Positions 42,184-55,640 of a stretch of DNA of 64,000 nt are shown one piece after another. Both the position numbers and the translations under genes were made by a program. Location: positions 331,313,694-331,377,693 of the forward strand of contig JAVHZZ010000003.1 of NCBI GenBank assembly GCA_036250195.1. The letters are read 5' to 3'. This DNA comes from Mixophyes australis (Eukaryota; Chordata; Amphibia; Anura; Limnodynastidae). Numbering within the stretch: the first letter of the stretch is position 1; each line of letters opens with the position of its first letter. Below the pieces are notes generated by a model. That model ran no database searches, had not been told where the DNA came from, and worked only from the letters and a program-made list of their open reading frames with translations.

Positions 42184-43548
42184 AGTGCTTATTTTTCTCC
42201 TTTTCACTTATTAGAACATTTTTGTTGCTTTAGAATATTTATTACACAGTGGTAATATTAGTGTAAAGGCACATAGAGCAGAAGAACATTGCTCTTGGTA
42301 CACTGTGTATTTCACAGTGGCATACACTGCTTATAATTCACAAGTATAATTCACAAGTATAGAACTGTGCTGTGTATAATGCACATAGAATTATCGCACT
42401 GTGTATAATACAAAATTGTATTTACCAACATTCATGATTGTAAAATCTGAATAAATTAGACCACATCCCCAATTCATGAAAACCATGACCATATCTTCCC
42501 AAACCCATCACTATGTGTATAACACACAGTAGTACACTCCAGTTTGTGTATAAAACACTGCACTGGTGTGACTGAATAGTCCACCCCCTGTGCTTCAAGG
42601 TGCACAACTTCTGTCCCCTCTTGGTAGACACCTTAATTAACTAGAAATGTGCCTTATTGAGTATAGAGAGAAAAATTTCCAGACTGTGCAAAAAGAGAAA
42701 ACATCACATCACGGTTCAACCTCCTACTACTTATATTTCATTAAAATAATCTTTTCCATTTTGCTCTAGAAATGCTCTTTACCCAGCCTGATGTGTGTCT
42801 TAGATTAATGAGAAGACATCAAAACTGTGTTAATTAAGTGTGGCACCTTTTTTACATTGCTGAGAATGCACCTAGACATGTCCTTCTCCACTACACAACA
42901 TAGAAGTACCAAGACTGTGGCTCTGAAAGTCTTTTTGCAGGGTAGAAATAGCAGTGCTCTTCTCCGCACAACAAAGAACTCTCCCCCTGTCTCCTCAGCA
43001 AAACAAGGGGTACTAATATGCCTACTCCATAGGTTTCAAGGAACACCTGCACTCCGCTCATCTCCTCCCCTACAACCAGTTCAATTGCTGTGACCTTGTT
43101 ATACAAACCTATACATCTTGGAGGGAATCTCTACAAAGATGCAGAAATCGAGGCACACAATTGGACTAAAGCCGATTTTTCAGTGCACAGTGGATGTTTT
43201 GCATTTCATAAATGATGTCTACATACAAACAGTGCTCTGGATATAATAGACAATACCATGTTTGATCTGTGTGTAATAAAAGTGACACAAACAGTTCTGT
43301 ATATAATACATGGAAATATACCCTTCTCTGTGTTTAATACACATACATTGATCTGTGCATAAACACTTTCGCACTCCCACAACATATTTTTATGCTCTTA
43401 TCCTCCTTCCCTTACACCTCGGCGTCTCAAAGGTTCCAAATCCTACTATTTGTGTCACCTGTATAAAATAAAACATTAATAATAGAGACTTGAATAATAA
43501 AGTGTGCTGGCCCTCGGATTCTATCTTCTTTGGCCACAAATCCAGTCA
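41361..43548. other. intergenic DNA between bfsp1 and pcsk2, with scattered CTGTGTATAATACA motifs
   Basis: No gene. Between 42240 and 43350 the phrase (A/T)CTGTGTATAATACA and variants recur at irregular spacing (near 42300, 42370, 42405, 42510, 42545, 43225, 43290, 43330), suggesting a decayed tandem repeat. Confidence 0.5.
42144..42182. repeat. (GT)n microsatellite
   Basis: About 19 GT dinucleotides in intergenic DNA. Confidence 0.95.
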
Positions 43549-44889
43549 TGTACAGTTGCATGGAAAAGTTTGGGCCCCCTAACAAAACTGCATGGCTCAC
43601 TAAATCTGTAAGTGAAAAGAAATTAAAACAACCGGATGCCAAGTACAAACATGGCATATTTCTGAACATTTTAATGCAGAATTACAATTTGTTTGTTAAA
43701 TTTAACAGATTGAAAAGAATAATATAGCGAATGAAAAAGTTCAAGTATCCTTAAGTTAGGCCTCAATTCAAGCCAAGCGTAATTAAGGTCCGCTCCTTGC
43801 TGCACAATGGTATGATTTGCATCATTGTGCTGCTGGGTGAGAGGCCATGATGACATGATTTGCAGTGAAGTGCATCATCACAACCCCATCCCGCATACAT
43901 CACAAGAAGATCGGTTGGGATCCTAGAGGGTGACTTACTTTTCCGGGAGCCCAAGGGAACCTGAAATTCAGAATTCTCCTGGACATTCTGTAACGTTAGG
44001 CAAGAATGATCTTGAAGATCTGGAAATCTGGTCACATATGCAAAGCAGAACTCACACATCTCTGCATAATCAATAATGCCTAAATAACTAATTATTAAGG
44101 TTTTATAATAACCTTCACTCGGCTCAGACTTGAATATAATTGAAACTTTTGGTCAGGATCTGAAATATGCAGTGCAGTAGGTAGACCTAAGAATATTTCT
44201 GAGCTGGAAGAGCTCTGTAAGGAGAAGTAGGACAAAATCCTAAATCAAGAAAGAAAGACTCTTACATCAGGCGTGCAATTGGGAGAGGGGGGGGGGGTTC
44301 AAGTTGTCCTCCATCCAAGACTCGTTGACAGGCTGATCCCTCCCTCGGGGCTAGCTCCTTTACTGCCACAGGTTTTAGTGTGGGTGATAATCATTTAATA
44401 GTGTGTGAGAAATTTTAATTTATTGGTGGGGGCAATTTTTTTCATGGTGGGGATGATTTAATTTAATAATGGGTTCACAGGGCTATTTATTAGTTGAGAC
44501 GATCAATTATCCCATATTGTGGCAATTTAGGGGAGAATGGGATGTTTATTAAATGTGAGTACCAATTATATAATGTTAGGGCATGTTGGGTGGGAAATAA
44601 GTCTATCTATGAATTCTGGAGGCATAATTATTAAATTTTGGAGCATTCACTACAAATAGCTTGCACTTAATAAGCAGTACAGAGAAGAAGCATATACATC
44701 CCAACTATCCTTACAGTCGGAACTAAGGTCGGACTGAGCGGGACAGTTGCATACACTCTGGCGGTGTGGCAACCCCTTCTAGAAATTCTGCGTTTTCTCC
44801 TGTAGCTGGATACAAGGCCTAGTTTGGATGCTGTTACTTCTGTCAAAATAGTTACTGACAGCATGCCCAAACTTTTGCACATACCACAT
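43549..44889 (+). mobile_element. Tc1-like transposon relic
   Basis: The left end CAGTTGCATGGAAAAGTTTGG and the right-end reverse complement (TGTGCAAAAGTTTGGGCATG) are inverted relatives typical of a fish/amphibian Tc1-like family. Near 44196-44260 one frame reads NISELEELCKEK, then DKILNQE, resembling the transposase C-terminal end. Most of the coding region is gone and the middle is rearranged. Confidence 0.6.
44700..44880. repeat. dispersed repeat, second copy at 59040-59120
   Basis: GGCGGTGTGGCAACCCCTTCT and AAATTCTGCGTTTTCTCCTG parallel GGCGTGGTGTGGAATCCCCC and AAATTCTGTGTTTGCCCCTG at about 59075-59120. Class unknown. Confidence 0.5.
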
Positions 44890-45040
44890 CATCATCATCA
44901 TCATCATTCATTTATATAGCGCCAACATATTCCGTAGCGCTTTACAATTGGGGACAAACATAATAAACTAATAAACAAACTGGGTAAAACAGACAAAGAG
45001 GTGAGAAGGCCCTGCTCGCAAGCTTACAATCTAACCACAT
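44888..45040. repeat. dispersed repeat with TATAGCGCCAACATATTCCG start
   Basis: After a short CAT run, TTTATATAGCGCCAACATAT is followed by CCGTAGCGCTTTACAATTGG and AAGGCCCTGCTCGCAAGCTT. This is an abundant vertebrate interspersed sequence, related at its start to the copies at 15005 and 48185. Confidence 0.7.
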
Positions 45041-48000
45041 TCACTGCTTTGTTTTTTTTCTAACTGCTACATTCAGAAAATACATAGTAAATTGTGCTTT
45101 ACAATATGCATACAGTTGTCATGTTTATGTTTGTACCCTGCAGAGCTTGCGGTAACTTCTTTTCACTTACAGATTCAATGAATTATGCAATTTGACCAGG
45201 TGTGTCCAAACTTTGCCATAATGAGAAACAGAAACAAAAGGCATGGGTCACTGCAGGGTCAATAGATTGCAACCATCTACTGGCAAGCCTACGTCTGGAT
45301 GGATCCATCAGTCTGGTCGTAGTGGGTGCAGGCAATATGTTAAATTGCAGGCCATAATTATGGTTCTTCAAGAAACACAAGAAAACCCACTTGCAATCTT
45401 AAAGGCCGCACATACTCGTTCTGGCCATAACTACATGTTTATTGTGTCACTCCTGATAAAAGGACACATATTAATTTGAATAAATCAGAATTGTCTTAGA
45501 AAGGTCTTGCCAGCCCCCTGATACAATTTCTCTAGTTTATTTTTATTTTGCTGAAGCGCCAAGGAATTTCTCTCAAAATTACTCCTTTTTTTGATTTGCT
45601 TTCCTTAATGCATCAGGCCTATTGTGAGTAAGTAAAGAAAATGCAAGATTGATACCTCCTCCTGGACTCAAAGTGGGCTAGGACTATCATCATAACCTTC
45701 ACTTTCTCATCAGTCCAATTTGAGTCTATGGGGGTCCTCCATTTCACTTAAAGGCCTTGGATTATCCATTGGGATGGTGTGAAAGCTACTGGAAGAGTAA
45801 GATGCTCCTGAGAACTGGATGGCTTAAAACTCATATATATATTATTACTGTGGTCAGCTTGTGGACCACTTTCTTCTCTTCTTAACCTTGGTCCTATATG
45901 TGGTTTACTGTGTAGGAAGAGTGATTTATTAGCTACTAGACATTAATGCTAAGCAAATTTAAACTACACCTATTTGTCCCTTTGATTATTGATAGATTGA
46001 TGAATCAACATGCTGAAAAAGGTAAAAAGCCAGTTTAAAGTAGTACCTAATTTGGATGATCTTATTTATGAAGCACACCTGGAGACGTGCATTTGCAGGT
46101 GCGCTCACCCCCTGTAATAAAATTGTCACCCATATACAGTGTACAGGTAAAAAAAAAAATCCTCAACAAGCCCCTGTGCTAGACAGCCTGGATTGGTTTC
46201 CACTATAACAAGGAGACCAAAAGTGTCAGAACAGGGCAGGTGCCACTATAGGGGAGCACAGAAAGTACCATGAATCCCACTCCAAGAGGCTATCAGCCCA
46301 TGTTAAGAAGAACTGGGGCTCTTCCTTGCCTCCCTGGGCTTTAGGGGGCAATTTTACCATCTTGGTGGTTCTAGCATAAAGGACTGGGGTCACTAAGACT
46401 TTATTTCTTAAAAGAGTAAGAAATAATAAGGATACGTGCATAATTCTCTAAATACAGTAAATTGAACAAAACGCTTTACTCCCCAAACCCCCTGTTCACC
46501 ACATTAATAAATATTTTATCCAGGCTATATAGCACTATGGCTGTTTGAGGATCTGGGGGGTGAGGATGCATGCTGGCTTAATTAATAATTTAATGTTATT
46601 TTATTTTACACAGTGTACTGTGCATGGGAACAGTTTTGCCCCCCTAAAGTATGGGACAAGATGCGAACTCCACCAGATTTACGCTGCTGCAGAATTCAAT
46701 TCCATTTTTGAAGGGGAAATGGCCATGCATTACAGAGTGGCCATTTTGTAATTGACCTTCTGTCAAACCCTTAATTAATTACTTTGCTTTTTTTCCTTGT
46801 CAGTCCTATTTGGCATCCATATATTATAGACTGACGTCATATATCTACCCCCTCAGAGAATTTGAGAAGACAAATTATTTTAACAAAGTAATAAGGCTCT
46901 GAGCTCACTGGCTAGACCAGACACCCTTCTTCACCCAAAATATTAATTTTACTTATGGGCACAATACAAAGTAGATTCCCGCCCCTAGCCGAAATTTCTC
47001 AGAGAATGCTGTCGTCCGACCAACTCATCCTGCCAAATTTTGCACCCCAAAGTATGGGGTGGATGGAGGTGGAATTATAAACAGTTATTCCATGATTAAA
47101 GTTTCTGAATACTTTTTTTATTATTATAATTATTGATTTAATTTTCCCATTTCTTTTCATCCAACACTGTCCATATTCAATGTATGGACATTGGTAACAT
47201 TACAGCTTAGGACTCAGCAGTGCTGGGTTTCCATAACAAGTGTCAGTTTCCTCTGCTCATTGCTGAATGCTTCTGTGTTTCTACTTCCTGCTTATTGCTG
47301 TTGTTTATCATTTATCTCACATTTGTCAGAACCCAATTGCCCCAACTACTAAAATGTAAATGCATTTCTAATTTCACATCCTAGACTGTGATGACCCAAA
47401 AGTGTCTATATCCGGGAGACTGCAACTAAATATTGCTCAATGAAACTCAACATGTTTTATTTGGTGCATTTAAAAATTTATTTTAGGACTGCAGGAGCCA
47501 TTGTGATGTTGTTGCATCATTCTAATTCAATATCCCCTAAGGAAGTGTGGTGGAGTATAACATTTAAAATAAATTAAGTTATAAACAAATAAAAAAGTAG
47601 CACAGTCTTCTGAGGTGGTGGAGGTAGATTAAGCTAAACTCAGTGTTCATTTGTGTAGCGAGTCCTTGGATGTATGCCCCTAACAATGTGCTTGGAACCC
47701 TATCTGGCCCAGAAGGGTGCAGTGTGGGACCAGGAAATAATAAAATAAACCCACATGTACCTAGAGGGGATCTTATCTGTCACATCTCGTGCTGTGTTGG
47801 GCTGGGGTAATGCAAAACACCCCCATGAAATTGGAGGGGGTCTTCCTGGGTCATCTGGTGCAGTGTGAGTCAAGGCATACCACTGGACCCCTGTCTGAGC
47901 AGTTGTCAAACATGGAAAAAATTTGGGATGGTCACCAGTTTTGGAGTTGTTGGTAGCTCTACCCATACTGCCTGGAGGCTGTGGGGGATGGAGCAAGCTA

Positions 48001-48184
48001 ATGACTCTCAGCCTCATACTGATGACTCCCAACATGCAAATGGTGGAAGCTGAAGCAATGTAATGGTCCCCAACTTAATGGTGGGAGTGCTACCTATAAC
48101 TGCAATAGATGGAATGAGGCTTTAAATATGGCCCCCAGACTACTCCAAGGGGCCCTACTAGCTCCCAAGAGAGTTGGCATGAAG
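45041..48184. other. intergenic, mostly featureless
   Basis: A short end fragment of MITE family A is at 45595-45619 (GCTTTCCTTAATGCATCAGG). Two imperfect ~75-bp repeats with (A/G)GGGG(A/G)TCTT and CATCT(C/G)GTGC lie at 47755-47880. No gene is recognised. Confidence 0.5.
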
Positions 48185-48560
48185 CTCCCAGCACTATTAT
48201 TATTACTATCCTTAATTTATAGGATGCCACAATATTTCTACAGCGCCATGCAGAATATAAACAGTTGACCATATAGGATAAAATAGTAAAGAACAATCAA
48301 TGAGTAAGAACAAGTGGAGTCAGTGGGGGTTCTAGCACAAAAGGAGCGCAGACAGGGACAGGGGAAGTGGGAGGTGAGGAGATCAAGCATGGAGATGATT
48401 AGGTGGATGGCTGGCAGGCAAACGTTGATGAGCAGATGAGTTTTAAGTGCTCGTTTGAAGATGCACATATTAGAGGACAGTCGGATAGAGCATAGGAGAA
48501 ACTCTGGTGTGGGAAGAGGTGATCAGAGTGGAAGAGAGGCCATGGTCATTGGCCAATCGC
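48185..48560. repeat. dispersed repeat family, copy 2
   Basis: Same order of segments as 15005-15440: a Lys/TTTAT-rich start, GCCACAATATTTCTACAGCG, TATAGGATAAAATAGTAAAG, and TGAGTTTTAAGTGCTCGTTT. About 70-75% similar by eye. Confidence 0.65.
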
Positions 48561-51500
48561 AGGGAAAGGGGGAGAGTGTGAATGTGTGAAGGAACTGGTT
48601 GGAGATATATGGACTAGACTAGCCATTCCCCCTGGTATCTATGAGTAATGGGGCACACTAATGTTCCCATACAACTCAGTGGGGGATCATGGTTTTGACA
48701 GCATCCATAAAACATACTTTCTAATACTGAAATGTCTATGCCCACAACAATGAATTAATTGGAAGTAAATTAATAAACAGCAAAAAAAATCTGAAACCTA
48801 GTGGTCTGCTATATAACTGTTGGGTCTAATGTCTCTCTAAAAATGTTACATTTAACCTTAAAGGGTTTCTCCTTACCAATTACAAATTTGCTTATCCTCC
48901 TCAGTAAATGTATAATCCCTTCCTCTATTGGTAATTTTTATTTATTTTACATTTCACTGATCTGCATTTCAACCTCTGATGAAATATGCAGATACTGTAT
49001 AATGCTTTGCTCCCAGTCTGCACAGAAACAATTTCATTAGTCCCATTACCAAGTAGCTCTTCTGCCAACTTTATATTTTGTGACATGCTACATATACATA
49101 TGATAGTTTTTACTATGTTACCTTTAACTCAAATGAGGAGGGTCATTTATGAAGATATGGAAAATGTTATCACAGTAGTGTGTATATGCACAAAGGTTCC
49201 TATTATACTGTACTTTAGAGCTAGCCCAATTTAATTATTTGATGGTCTATCTGAGCAAATGTAAAGACTAAGGAGGTTATTTATAAAGAGCAAAAAACAT
49301 CTTTGTTAGTGTCATGCACCTCAATTTTCACAAGTGTATATAGATTTCTGCCTAAGAGCAAGGATTGATGGAGCAAGCTTTTGCAGATTTGCAGAGGAGC
49401 ACAAGTTTGATTTGACTGAAGGGAGGTGGTGGGTAGAGTGGAGAGTTCTTGTAAAGTATGAGTAGGTCCACAGATTTGCCTAGTTTTATGAAGCAAAGCA
49501 AAAATTAGATTTCAATTTACAGGGTGAAGAGGGACAATTTTTAGGGATTTTTCGATATTCATTCCATAAAAATGCCTACATTTTACAGTCAGGACTCATC
49601 CTATACTTCAATAGGATCCATCTTGTATCTTCCAGTGGTACATTGGCAGAGAAGGATATACCTAAACACCCTGTGTACAATGTAATACAAAACTTCATAC
49701 ACACCAAACTGCGATTTGTAACATTCCCTCACAATCATAATTAATTTAGGACATAAATGGGGGTAAAATGAGCAGAATAGCTGAATACCTGAACATTTTT
49801 ATTTAAATTTTGTTCTAAAGTGGTGGGAGGTGAAAGGAGGCATACACCATGCACTGGGTAGACTGTCTAGGCACATGGGTGGAAAATTGTTCAACTGTGT
49901 TTCAAGTGTGATTCATAATTGACTTCCTGGCACTGGTGAAACTACTGTCACTACAGGCAGGGCGCCCACTATGCAGAGTCATTTTCCTGAGGCCCCACTC
50001 AGCTCTTAGAAGATCTAAGATCTTCTGAGTAGACACAAATCAGTGCATGTGGAGTGAAGCCCAAGCACAGCTTCAAGCACTGCCTAGTATCAGTATAGTC
50101 CTTTCTTAATAATATGTTTTTACTTGATTGCTTATTTATTTTATCATAAACTACTGTGTTTGTGGATTACTCTCTAATCTCTCACCGCCTTTGCTGGGAA
50201 GCAATCCCCAAGGGCATGGGGGAGAGTTTTATTATCCTAGGACCCCTAATTATGTAGACAAGTACTTTGTAGGTCAGTAGGTTGGGAATTGTAATACCTT
50301 AAACTCAATATGAAAAAAAACCCACAGTAAAATATTAAGATAGATAGAATTTCATTTCCCACTAAGAGGATTTTTGATATTTAATTACACTATAAAACAA
50401 TAGGTTTTTAGTTTATACTTTATCAATTACTCAAGGGGGACGGGGGAATCATAAAAAATAAACGAGGTCCAGGTAAAAGACAGGTAACTAAGAAGTATGT
50501 TTCTTATATTATTATGGTATGTGTATTGCTTGTATACTTACTTTAAAAATATAAAATACAAACAAATGATATCATTAAAAGGGATTTCTTAAAATAAAGC
50601 ACACAATTACATGTATATTTCTACAATATACATTTTCAGGACTAATTGATTAAAACATACTTTGTTTCCTGCTCAAATGCACTGAAGTATACATTAGTTC
50701 CATAGTTAAATGTGTTTAGTATTATTTAAGGTTCACTTTGAAATCATTGCATTCAGTTTAAAAACTTCTGCTGCACTGTTAATTTTGTGTATTGTTTGGC
50801 ATTCATAAGTTACACGTATCCCTTAGATAAATAAGGCACTGTTACGAATAGTGTACTGTAACACTCATTGCCCATTTCAAATTATTCTAACTATTTTACT
50901 TATTTAAATAAAAATGCAAAACAGCTAAACAATTAATGTGTTTACATGTGAGTGAGATTTATCAAACTAAGGTGTTACATTCTAAAAAATGCATAGTGAA
51001 ATATTTGTCAAATAATCCATACTTGTACCGCAGCACTATATATAATGCAAACTAATGTTTTTTATTGTGCAATAATAAAATAAACCTAATGTATTATATC
51101 TTAATTGATACTGAGATGTAACAGTAACTACTGATATTATTTGTAGCTTTTTCCTTAACTTTATCCTTCTGGTCAATATAGTTTGCATAACACAAATTAT
51201 GTGATTTTTTTTTTTTTTAAATTGTATAAAAGAATTAGCTAATAAATATAAACAAACATTTTTAAAAATTGCTGCTATATAAGACATTTAATGTTTTTGA
51301 ACATAGAACTGCATGTTTACAAGAATGCAATGCAATGTACATGGTCATCTGAAATTTTCACAGAGGTCAAATGAAGACCAAAGATTTTAATACAGAAAGT
51401 GATGACTTTAAAAATACTAATTATTATATCATTAGAACATATACATGCACACGTGTGTATTGCACACTGTACTGATTGTGTGTGTTTATGTGTGTCACCT

Positions 51501-52181
51501 TCATATAATACACTCATATATATTTTACTTTGGTTTATTTTCATCTCTCCAAATAAAATACATTTGTTATTTTTTTAAAAAAATGGAACCTGGTTATGGC
51601 ATAATACATTTGTATAGATAAGATATGAAGGAAATTCCTGTAATAAATATAACTATACCCTGCATAAATATGCTCAGACAGTATGAAAAAAATATATATT
51701 GTGCTTTAATATCTCCATTTTTCTTCTGCCACGCTGTTATAAAACCAATGTCACTTAATGTTTTCTGATATTTTATTGCACACTTGGCAGTTGTTGCGGG
51801 CATTGTAATAAAAAAAAAATCCCCTTGAAGAATCTTAAAATAATTTATTAAAACATTAATTTAAAGTAATAAACATTTTCTATAAATCATGTCTTTACCC
51901 CATTCTGAAATATATAGCTAAAATACTATACAAGTTGCTGTAACGGTTATATATATATATATTGAGAGAGATGGCAAGAGAGACAGAGAGAGAGAGAGAC
52001 AGGGTCATGTGTCATGGTGAACATACCTCTAAGGATGCCTAAAGTCTAGAAGTAACCAAGGCTAGTAAGAACATCAGCAAGGATTGGATGATTTGTTGCA
52101 ATAGTTGGTCAGTTTAGCTATCTGGCTAAAACTGCCCCTGGTGGTGGGTGTGTGCAGTGCATACAGGGTTTTTTTTATCCA
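48561..52181. other. intergenic and probable pcsk2 3' UTR side
   Basis: No gene. The part from about 50300 to 52972 is very AT-rich and free of clear transposons except the MITE at 52186. It may include a long pcsk2 3' UTR (minus strand), but no cleavage site can be fixed. Confidence 0.4.
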
Positions 52182-52185
52182 TTAA

Positions 52186-52621
52186 AGGAGAACTATGATA
52201 AAACATTATTTTGCTGTTTGCCTTTAATAGAGCATGTTTTTTGCCCTTGTTTTTAATCACAGCAGTTTCAGAATAAAAATGTACTTTCTAAATATCCCCC
52301 CCTCCCAGTTTATTCCTACTTTAATCTGAAATGTGTGATTGGCTGAAGAGGAAAAGTCTTTCAAACTTCCTGGTTATTTAAAAGATGCATTATATATGTG
52401 TATCTGAGCACCTTCACAGTTACTTAATTTTTACAAACACTTTTATCAACAGTTTAAGTCACGAATCCTGTGCCTTGTGATATGCATTGGTTGGGTAAGA
52501 GGTAGATTATTAAGGAAAGTAGCACTAACTCTTAAGTTACTGAGATTTAGACCATTAAGCAAATGGTCTATTTAATATTACCCACAACATATTTAAGTTA
52601 GGGTTTAGTTATAGTTCTCCT
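52186..52621. mobile_element. TTAA-flanked MITE, Kolobok / Xenopus T2-like
   Basis: AGGAGAACTAT on the left and ATAGTTCTCCT on the right are perfect terminal inverted repeats, extended with mismatches, flanked by TTAA (52182-52185, 52622-52625). A TTAAAGG-type end with TTAA duplication is typical of the T2 MITEs of frogs, assigned to Kolobok; piggyBac is less likely because its ends start CC. No coding region. Confidence 0.75.
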
Positions 52622-52972
52622 TTAATTAGTATGATGCTATGGAAAATACCTCTTACTTAATTCTCCTTCATCAAGAAGCAAATTTTATTTTAGCTAATTT
52701 TTTTCTTTAAGCATTTAATTTTGCTTTTAGCAATAAATAATGATAATTGAACACAAAACATATGTCTCCATGTGCATGTTCATTTTCACTTGTCAATATT
52801 AGGGGTAACACTGTAAAAATATATATTTATTTGATTCCAAATAAAGGAATAGATGGCTATAAATATTTTAAACATATGGTGCCAAGAGGCCTTTGTATAC
52901 TATACAGAAATCGAAGTGTTAGAAAGAGAAAAATCTGAAAAGGAAAATATAAGACAGACATGCAGTGCAGCG

Positions 52973-53459
52973 CTAGTTCTTGCTTAATAAACTCTTAAGG
53001 CTTCTTTCAACAGCTTCATCCAGTTCCTCTTCCAATTCTTCTTTCTTGGACATAGCTAATTTTGACTGGTAATCTCTAACTATTTGGTCTATATAGGGAG
53101 CACTTTGAGTCCCATGCAGCATCAGTGTCCATTCCTTTAAAACACCTTTCTCTGGCGTGCTCCCATGAAACCCAATCTCAAGTACCCAATTCCCTCTTGG
53201 ATCCTCACCCCATGTGTGTGTTGTCATGAATGGCCATTTATCAAAGCCCACTTTAGAGTCATCATCCCTAGGACGGCGACTTAATAAGATGGACTTGGTT
53301 CCCATTGGTGATGTCATATTGATGTTTAAGTCCCCTCGCCTTGTAGAATTCACAGTAATAACTGCTTGGACATGTTCAAGATATCGAACAAAGTTTTCTT
53401 TCCCTTCGCAAGCATCAGTTGTAAGCGTGATGACCAATTTTCCATCAGAAGGTATTTTC
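52973..53459 (-). CDS. pcsk2: prohormone convertase 2 (PCSK2) last coding exon
   Basis: PCSK2 is the subtilisin-like endoprotease of neuroendocrine secretory granules that cuts prohormones such as proglucagon and POMC at paired basic sites. The exon is 487 bp. The first G completes a split Arg codon, then KIPSDGKLVITLTTDACEGK, NFVRYLEHVQAVITVN, RRGDLNINMTSPMGTKSIL and PFMTTHTWGEDPRGNW follow, ending SLLSKN and TAG (52973-52975). It contains most of the P domain, including the RRGDL motif, and the amphipathic C-terminal tail (KKEELEEELDEAVERSL) used for membrane association and granule sorting. The acceptor is TTTATAAACAG on the minus strand. It is nearly identical to mammalian PC2. Confidence 0.98.
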
Positions 53460-53599
53460 CTGTTTATAAAGTGAAAAAAAGTTATTACAGGAAAATTAAT
53501 TTTATTCCATCAATTTACACATGCTTTCCAGATTACATTATATCTTGCAATGATACATAAATATATGTTATGAGTAAGTTTATATATATATATATATGT

Positions 53600-55640
53600 A
53601 TCTTTTTAAAAATACAAAAGGACAAAAGGTGCCTTCTAGTTCAATATCTATGACTTGTAACCTTATTTTTAAACAAAAAATGCATACCACATATAAGATC
53701 TTTAACAGCCTATCATTAACACCCATGCACAGACCACACACAAATAGTGTCTTCGCACCTAAAAAACTTTCATTCACAAATACATATTTATCAATTCAGC
53801 TGTGAAGCTTCACCCTAATAAATGTCCTCGAATAAGAGATTAGGTCAAACTTACCACTCAGAGTTCTGATCAACCACCAGTGTGACACATAGATAAATTG
53901 TCTACGTACCAGCATTTATATAAGCACTAATCTCCTCTGTTTAGGTATTCTTGTGTCCAATTCTCTTTGGTGTATTCCACATTACTCATTAAAAATAAGA
54001 AATATATAACAGCAAGGAAGCGGAGTTATAGTATTCCTTATTCTCAATTTTGCGCTATTAAACTTAATTGCAGCGAAGATGAGACATGTCAGGAACAATT
54101 TTCTATCTATGCTGGTTTTGATCTAGGGCTTATCCAGAAGCATTAATTATTAATGCAGTCTCTAAAACTAAGGGAATTGATAGAAAATATCTTTGGAGTA
54201 TAAAACTAAGAAAGAGAACAATGGACTCCTTCCCTTCCTTACTAAGTTCAACAGTGTAAAAGGACTGATCAAAAAAAAACTTTTGGCATTGGAGTATTTT
54301 GCAGATGGATCCTTTTTGAAATAAAATCATTTATAAAACAACCTCAAATTATTTTTAGGAAAGCTGAAAACCTAAAAGACATCTTGTCCTTAAGCATCTT
54401 TTATCAGAATAAAGACTCTAAAGTATTATGGGATACAAAATGTATTGGATTAAACAAATGTGCAGATAGCCAAATGTGGACTCCTTCAAAGCTAAAAGCA
54501 TGTACATGTGGGAGATAGAGATGGAGATCTACAGATGAAAAATTCTCAAAGAGAAATGCTTTAGATGCTTCAATTAAATATGATTTGTCCTAATGACCTA
54601 AATGAAAATTTTAAGACTTTACTTTATCATGTATAAAAATAGGCGGTGTTTTTTTTATGTTTATTTACTGCACGTTTTTATTTTCTGTGTGTAATTATAG
54701 ATATGTTGTAATGAAAAATAACTGAATATTTGATCTTCCTTTGAGATTTTTTTATATCATGGTTGGTGTACAAATAGAATGTTTTTAAAATTAATTTATA
54801 GATACTAAATAGCTGTAGCAAAATGGGCACTGGTTACATGAGAGTTATGACTACTATATAATGTCTGCTTGTCCTCTATGTTAAATATATTGTCTAATGG
54901 AATAGACATATTGTTATAGTTTTATTAAATTGTGGAGCTTGTCACTTAGTTACAAGATGTGTAAATTTGTGGGTTAATTTTTAAATCTTGGCTATAAGTA
55001 AGGCAGTGTGTTAAGGAGTCCTCTAGAGGCACAGTACGTCCATGGGCTCCTTCTGTTTGATGTACATGCATTATTGTTTTTGTTTGATTATTAGATGTTT
55101 TCATAAAGGTACTACACTATGTTGATATTATATATTTTTTATGTTTAATGAGTGATGTGGAATGCACCAAAGAAATAAGACCTAAAAAGAGATAAGAGAT
55201 AAGAGCTTAACTATACGAATGGTGGTACATAGGCAATTTATCTGTGTGTCACTGGTGGATGGTCAGAACAGTGAAGTGGTCAGATGGACCTCATGTCTTA
55301 TTCCAGGACTTTTATCACAGTGAAGCTTCATGGCTGAATTGATAAAAAACGTATCTGTGAAAGAAAATTTTTTGGCATGAGGACACTATTTGTGTGTAGT
55401 CTGTGCATGGGTCTGTCTAGAAAAACAATATTGCACTATTGTTTTTTCTCTTTTCCTAGCCATCAATGTGCCTGAATAAACGGAGCTGAGAGCTGTGTGA
55501 CAAGTATTGGATTTCCATAGTTTACAAATGGGCTGTTAATAATCTTATATGCAGTATGTATTTTTTGTTTATAAACAAGGTTACAAGCCATAGGTTTTGC
55601 ACTAGGAGGTGCATTTTGTATTATTCTACAGATTTCATAT
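53600..55640. repeat. 2-kb imperfect inverted repeat in pcsk2 intron
   Basis: Arms of about 400 bp (53600-54010 and 55130-55640) are reverse complements at roughly 75-80% by eye. Matching landmarks are CACATATAAGAT/CTTATATGCAG, ACCCATGCACAGACCACACA/CTGTGCATGGGTC, and GTGACACATAGATAAATTG/CAATTTATCTGTGTGTCAC. The right arm carries a ~90-bp insertion (about 55425-55515). The 1.1-kb middle has no recognised frame. It may be an old foldback transposon or an inverted duplication. Confidence 0.75.
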
